NCBI RefSeq assembly: GCF_003020125.1
Contig: NZ_PYFW01000005.1
Coordinates: 62,001 to 126,000, forward strand
Length of the DNA stretch: 64,000 bases
From: Bradyrhizobium sp. MOS003
GTDB lineage: Bacteria; Pseudomonadota; Alphaproteobacteria; Rhizobiales; Xanthobacteraceae
Direction of reading: 5' to 3'
Made by a program: the position numbers and the translations under genes. Under the pieces are notes generated by a model that searched no databases, was not told where the DNA came from, and was given only the letters and a program-made list of their open reading frames with translations. Positions 60,023 through 64,000 of this stretch are shown here, in pieces. Within the stretch, counting starts at the first letter, position 1. Each line of letters starts with the position of its first letter.

Positions 60023-62151
60023 AGCAGTCGCAGGCGCCGCTGCCAAGCGCCCCCGCCCGCCCGTTTCTGCCGCAGGAAAGCCCACTGACGATGCTGCCGT
60101 GCCGGCTGGACCACGCAGCCGGCGTCCGGCAAACGCAAGCGCCGGCGAGGGCCAGCTTGACGGTTCGCCGTCTCTTCATCTTTGCCGGTACCGCCTTGCT
60201 GACGCTTGCAGGCGGCTACGGCATGTACGATGTGGTGAAAATTGGCGGTGTCACCTTTCTCGAGGCGCTGCTGCTGGGTCTGTTTTTCGTGCTGCTCGCC
60301 TGGGTCGCGTTCTCGTTCATGTCCGCGCTTGCCGGATTTTTCGTGCTGTTGACGCGCGGGCAGGTCAGCCTGCCGATCGACACGACAGGCCCGCTGCCTC
60401 CCGTCACCACGCGCACCGCGATGCTGCTGCCGACCTATAACGAGGACCCCCATCATGTGATGGCCCGGCTGCGCGCAATGTATGAATCCGTCGAAGCGAC
60501 CGGATATGGCGCACAATTCGACTGGTTCTTGCTCAGCGATACGACCGACCCGGACATCTGGATCAGCGAAGAGATGGCCTTCATCCAGCAGCGCCGCGCC
60601 TGCGGCGGAGATCGGCTGTATTACCGGCATCGGTCCGACAACACCGCGCGGAAGTCCGGAAACATCGCCGACTGGGTCACCAGGTTTGGCGCGGCCTATG
60701 ATCACATGATCGTCCTCGACGCGGACAGCCTCATGGAGGCTGACACGATCGTTCGCATCGTCCACGCGATGGAGCTGCACCCCACTTGCGCGCTGATCCA
60801 GACGCAGCCCGTCATCGTCAACGCGCGCACGCTGTTCAGCAGGCTGCAGCAATTTTCGGGACGCGTGTACGGTCCTCTCATCACGGCGGGCAATGCCTGG
60901 TGGCACGGCGGCGACAGTAATTATTGGGGTCACAACGCCATCATCCGGATACAGGCCTTCGCTGCGGAGGCCGGACTGCCGGAACTGCGCGGTCGCAAAC
61001 CTTTCGGAGGACACATCCTCAGCCATGATTTTGTCGAGGCCGCGTTGATGCGCCGCGCCGGCTGGGGGATCTATATGGTCCCGGCGGTTCGCGGCAGCTT
61101 CGAAGAGGTCCCGCCGTCGCTGCTGGACTTTGCGGGGAGAGACCGTCGCTGGTGTCAGGGAAACCTGCAGCATCTCGCGGTCCTGCCGGCGCGTGGGCTG
61201 CACTGGGTCTCGCGGCTGCATCTGCTCACCGGCATCGGCTCCTACGTGACGGCGCCGCTCTGGCTTCTCTTCCTGTTGCTCGGTGTGCTCATCTCGCTGC
61301 AGGCGCATTTCATCCGGCCCGAATACTTTCCGAAGGGCTTCAGTCTGTTTCCGACCTGGCCGCAACAGGACCCGGTGCTTGCAGCCTGGGTCTTTGCCGC
61401 GACAATGGGGCTTCTGATCCTGCCGAAGCTGCTGGCCTACCTTGTTATGATCAGCGATCGCGACGAGCGAGCCGGATTCGCAGGAAGCCTGCGCGCTCTG
61501 GCGGGTGTCGTTTGCGAGACCTTCGTGGCGGCATTGCTTGCGCCCTGCATGATGATCCTCCAGACCAAGGCCGTCGTGGAAATTCTCGCCGGCCGGGACG
61601 CAGGCTGGCAAGTGCAACGCCGAGGCGATGGACGGCCTGCCCGCGGCGAAGCCTATCGAAAGCTCGCCGGACCGACACTGTTCGGCCTCGCCCTGTCGAT
61701 ATGCGCCTATGCAGTCTCCTTGCCCCTGCTGCTCTGGATGTCGCCGGTGGTCCTGGGATTGCTGCTTTCGATCCCGTTGGGGATCATGACGTCTTCGCGG
61801 CTGAGCACGCCCGGAGTCTTTGCAACGCCGGAAACCAATAGTCCGCCTGCCGTGGTGCTGCGCGCGAACGAGCTCGCCGCATCAGAGCGCACCGAGATGG
61901 CCGGGGCTCTCCACCAGCTCGGCCGGGATCCGGAATTGCTGGTGGAGCATCTGGGCTCGCTGTCGCCTGCCAGCCCGCGTAAATTTGGTCGCGTCGACGT
62001 GCCTCTTGCGACCGCAACCGCCAAGATCGAGCAATGCGAAAGCCAGGAGGATGCCGCTGCCTGGCTCGACAGATCCGAACTGCACGCCGTGCTTGGCCAT
62101 CCGACGCTGCTCAAACAGGTCCTCGAGATGCCTCCAGGCAGGCAGGAATAG
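59998..62151 (+). CDS. opgH: Glucan glucosyltransferase OpgH
   Basis: This 717-residue inner-membrane GT2 glucosyltransferase makes the beta-glucan backbone from UDP-glucose. Transmembrane helices lie at about residues 58-80 and 92-118, and several from about 405 on. The cytoplasmic catalytic domain has SDTTDPD (nucleotide site), VLDADSLMEADT (DXD type), GHILSHDFVEAALMRRAGW with the catalytic Asp, and RRWCQGNLQHL (a Q/RxxRW-like acceptor motif). The start codon overlaps opgG by 25 bp. Osmoregulated glucans matter for envelope stability and host interaction in rhizobia. Confidence 0.95.
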   Translation: MDLSMDALKQSQAPLPSAPARPFLPQESPLTMLPCRLDHAAGVRQTQAPARASLTVRRLFIFAGTALLTLAGGYGMYDVVKIGGVTFLEALLLGLFFVLLAWVAFSFMSALAGFFVLLTRGQVSLPIDTTGPLPPVTTRTAMLLPTYNEDPHHVMARLRAMYESVEATGYGAQFDWFLLSDTTDPDIWISEEMAFIQQRRACGGDRLYYRHRSDNTARKSGNIADWVTRFGAAYDHMIVLDADSLMEADTIVRIVHAMELHPTCALIQTQPVIVNARTLFSRLQQFSGRVYGPLITAGNAWWHGGDSNYWGHNAIIRIQAFAAEAGLPELRGRKPFGGHILSHDFVEAALMRRAGWGIYMVPAVRGSFEEVPPSLLDFAGRDRRWCQGNLQHLAVLPARGLHWVSRLHLLTGIGSYVTAPLWLLFLLLGVLISLQAHFIRPEYFPKGFSLFPTWPQQDPVLAAWVFAATMGLLILPKLLAYLVMISDRDERAGFAGSLRALAGVVCETFVAALLAPCMMILQTKAVVEILAGRDAGWQVQRRGDGRPARGEAYRKLAGPTLFGLALSICAYAVSLPLLLWMSPVVLGLLLSIPLGIMTSSRLSTPGVFATPETNSPPAVVLRANELAASERTEMAGALHQLGRDPELLVEHLGSLSPASPRKFGRVDVPLATATAKIEQCESQEDAAAWLDRSELHAVLGHPTLLKQVLEMPPGRQE

Positions 62152-62276
62152 CCGTCGCGGCGCCAGCCGTTATCGGGTGCAGGCTGATGTCGGCGCTGCC
62201 GGGCGTTCGTTGCTCACGGCTGCCGATCGCTGCCGCACCAATTGCGTTGGACGAAAAGGCTGACTAGGACGTTCGG

Positions 62277-62843
62277 ATGAGCATCGAATCGCCTCCGAGT
62301 TGGCCAGTTGTGGACCGACCGCCCTTTGCGCCCGCGCCGCGTCGCCGATGGCCGTTTGCGCTCTTCGTCGCCATTGTCCTGGCGCTCGCAGGCGCAGGGG
62401 CAGGTTATGTCTGGCTGAACCCGGGATTGTTCAGTCAGTCTGCCGGACGCGAGGATGGGGATGCCGACAGCAGATCCAATGACAAGGCGATCATGACCGA
62501 CCTGCTCGCCGCGCAACAAAAGACGGCCGACGACCTGGCGGCGATCGACAGGGCCATCGCCGACCAGCAAGAGCAATTGAAGGCGATCGTAAGTCAACTT
62601 GCCAACCTCAGTTCGAAAATTGACTCAGTGAGGAGCACGGCCTCGCAGGCATCGGTCACACCGGCTCCGCTGACCGCGCCCAGTGCCGCGATGCCATCGG
62701 CTTCCGTGCCTCCCGTTGCGCCCGCTGCAACAGCGCGCGTCGCCCCGAAGCAAAAGAAGCCACCGCGCGCAACGTCCCCGACTGGCCCGATATCGGTCGG
62801 GGGAGCGCCGTTGAACGCAGCGCCCGATGCGACTGTGCGCTGA
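62277..62843 (+). CDS. Single-pass membrane protein with coiled coil
   Basis: This 188-residue protein has no family that I recognise. It has a Pro-rich cytoplasmic start, one transmembrane helix at about residues 27-47, a predicted coiled coil at about 70-118 (LLAAQQKTADDLAAIDRAIADQQEQLKAIVSQL pattern), and a low-complexity Ala/Pro/Val tail. It lies 125 bp after opgH. Similar proteins often follow membrane biosynthesis genes in these bacteria without known function. Its stop is 10 bp from the convergent TauE-like gene. Confidence 0.55.
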   Translation: MSIESPPSWPVVDRPPFAPAPRRRWPFALFVAIVLALAGAGAGYVWLNPGLFSQSAGREDGDADSRSNDKAIMTDLLAAQQKTADDLAAIDRAIADQQEQLKAIVSQLANLSSKIDSVRSTASQASVTPAPLTAPSAAMPSASVPPVAPAATARVAPKQKKPPRATSPTGPISVGGAPLNAAPDATVR

Positions 62844-62853
62844 GCCGGGTCGT

Positions 62854-63624
62854 CTACCCGATCAGCTGCCTCGCCGCCGCTGAGATCATCACCAGCCCGC
62901 CGGTGATCACCGCGACATCGAGGATCGCGGTGTGGATGTGCACCGGCATCCGCTCGACGAAGGCTTTTGCCAGGAACGCGCCGGGGATGGCGATCGCGCC
63001 GATCAGCAGCGCGAAGGCGAGCACCTGCGCAGTGACGGCGCCTGCGAGGCCGAACACCGAGATCTTGATCAGGCCGGTGCCGAGCGAGATCATCGCGTCG
63101 GTCGCGATCACGGCGGCGCCTTCGAGGCCGGCAGCCATCAGGAGCGAGAGCAGGATCACGCCGGAGCCGGAGGTACCGCCGACCAACACGCCGTAACCCA
63201 CCGAGCCGGCGGCAAGGCCGCTGTCGCCGATCCTGACCTTTCGGCGGCGTAGCACGCGGCGCAGCGGCACGCTCAGGATCAGCATCGAGCCGATCACCAG
63301 TGCCGCGCCGGCGTTGGTGAGGCGGGTATAGCCATAGGCGCCGAGCGCGGTCGTCAGCGCGGCGCAGGCCAGCACGATCAGCGCGCGGCGGCGGTCGACG
63401 TAGCGCAGATAGGCAACGGCGCGGCTGGAATTGGTGAAGATGGCGGAGATCGCGATGATCGGCACCACGGGCTCGGCGCCCACCAGCGGCACCAGCACCA
63501 GCGGCATCAGGGCGCCGGTGCCGTAGCCGGCGAGACCTCCGATGATCGAAGCAAACAACGCCATCAACGCGACCAGCAGGAGCTGAAAAATCGAGACGTC
63601 GGCGAAGGCTGAAACGATGGTCAC
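62854..63624 (-). CDS. TauE/SafE-family membrane exporter
   Basis: This 256-residue protein has seven or eight hydrophobic helices and the SafE/TauE repeat layout (LLLVALMALFASIIGGLAGYGTGALM and a second half starting GYGVLVGGTSGSGVILLSLLMAAG). Such proteins export sulfite, sulfoacetate or other organic anions; the substrate is unknown. The GTG start overlaps the cca stop (GTGA), so it is translationally coupled to cca. Confidence 0.87.
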   Translation of the reverse strand: MTIVSAFADVSIFQLLLVALMALFASIIGGLAGYGTGALMPLVLVPLVGAEPVVPIIAISAIFTNSSRAVAYLRYVDRRRALIVLACAALTTALGAYGYTRLTNAGAALVIGSMLILSVPLRRVLRRRKVRIGDSGLAAGSVGYGVLVGGTSGSGVILLSLLMAAGLEGAAVIATDAMISLGTGLIKISVFGLAGAVTAQVLAFALLIGAIAIPGAFLAKAFVERMPVHIHTAILDVAVITGGLVMISAAARQLIG

Positions 63625-64000
63625 GTTCTCTCGTCGCGGCCAATGCGGGCCGCAGCTTGATCGGCGATGGTAGCGAGCGCGGCATCATCTAGTGGAAAAT
63701 CCGCCGCAAGCCAAGCGTCCTCGGCAAGCGTCAACACATGTCCGAGTGCAGGTCCCTCCGCCAGACCGCGCGCGATGAAGTCGGCGGCCTTGAGCGGAAA
63801 TTTCGGCGCAGACCAGCGCTGCGGCAGTTCTGCGAGCGCGCGCCAGCGCATCGAGTTGACGTCGCCGCCGGCCCGCGCCCAGCCGAGCAACACGCGATCG
63901 TGATAGCGCTCGGGGCCGAGCCGATAGAGCAGACGCCGCGCATTGGCCTCGTCCTTGGTGGCGAAGCGCCACCAGCGATGGCCCATCGAATCCAGTGCCT
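63621..64000 (-). CDS. cca: CCA tRNA nucleotidyltransferase, C-terminal part
   Basis: The frame is open to the right edge, so only the last 126 or so residues are in the window. They include ALDSMGHRWWRFATKDEANARRLLYRLGPERYHDRVLLGWA and the tail FIARGLAEGPALGHVLTLAEDAWLAADFPLD, which match the C-terminal helical (tRNA-binding) region of alphaproteobacterial CCA-adding enzymes. The catalytic N-terminal domain lies outside. The stop overlaps the start of the TauE-like gene. Confidence 0.85.
   Translation of the reverse strand, partial: ALDSMGHRWWRFATKDEANARRLLYRLGPERYHDRVLLGWARAGGDVNSMRWRALAELPQRWSAPKFPLKAADFIARGLAEGPALGHVLTLAEDAWLAADFPLDDAALATIADQAAARIGRDERT

Noticed and set aside
1..64000. 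Search for tRNA or rRNA genes, CRISPR arrays, IS elements, integrases and prophage.
   Set aside because: I saw no cloverleaf-like sequence with a TTCGA arm, no regular spaced repeats, and no transposase, integrase or phage motif in any translated frame. The short repeats found are palindromes without coding capacity.

Overview
The window reads as high-GC alphaproteobacterial chromosome, most likely Bradyrhizobium or a close relative in the Nitrobacteraceae. Pointers are a cytochrome b/c1 fusion (fbcH) beside its Rieske gene, a fused trpEG behind a tandem-Trp leader peptide, a CcrM-type methyltransferase, a bacteriophytochrome/heme oxygenase pair, and several families of intergenic palindromes that I recognise from memory as typical of Bradyrhizobium. 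I see no phage, IS element, plasmid gene, tRNA, rRNA or CRISPR array. This is core chromosome, and both ends cut through larger clusters.

Layout. 0-3 kb: fabF, a LysE exporter, an alpha/beta hydrolase. 3-8 kb (minus): ispE, a secreted TPR protein, ETF-ubiquinone oxidoreductase. 8-13 kb: a family-4-like uracil-DNA glycosylase lacking two of its four cluster cysteines, a GT39-like membrane glycosyltransferase, RNase HII with a basic tail, a VOC protein, a PA0069-type radical SAM protein. 13-17 kb: phosphoketolase plus acetate kinase. 17-24 kb: an RMD1-like protein, a short glycosyltransferase, a MarR-GNAT fusion behind a palindromic operator, moaB, a YpfJ-type metallopeptidase, ccrM with a cluster of GANTC sites at its start, and a glutathione transferase. 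24-30 kb: a chemoreceptor and the bphO-bphP operon, in which bphP is broken by a frameshift. 30-38 kb: a LysR regulator, a second GST, a FAD monooxygenase, a thioesterase, a diguanylate cyclase, mutY, a DciA-like protein, a DsbA-like thiol oxidoreductase. 38-47 kb: smc, an Rsm22-type methyltransferase whose start codon lies in a hairpin loop, LemA plus an M48 peptidase, two ParA-like ATPases and a GIY-YIG protein. 47-50 kb: apt and trpEG with its attenuator. 50-57 kb: a GNAT, a dienelactone hydrolase, fbcF-fbcH, trmL, queE, hemF, a HAD hydrolase. 57-64 kb: a YodC-like protein, a diheme cytochrome-like protein, opgG-opgH for osmoregulated periplasmic glucans, a TauE/SafE exporter and the 3' part of cca.

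The most informative signals lie between the genes. One palindrome family (four copies) occurs only where two genes converge, and in two copies it supplies the stop codon of the upstream gene. All seven convergent junctions longer than 40 bp hold a hairpin. The trpEG leader appears to be leaderless and to encode a 15-residue peptide with adjacent Trp codons, as in the rhizobial rnTrpL/peTrpL system. No clearly new multigene system stands out. The least explained loci are the tandem ParA-like ATPases with a GIY-YIG protein (45-47 kb), the hairpin-enclosed start codon at 42 kb, and the palindrome families.
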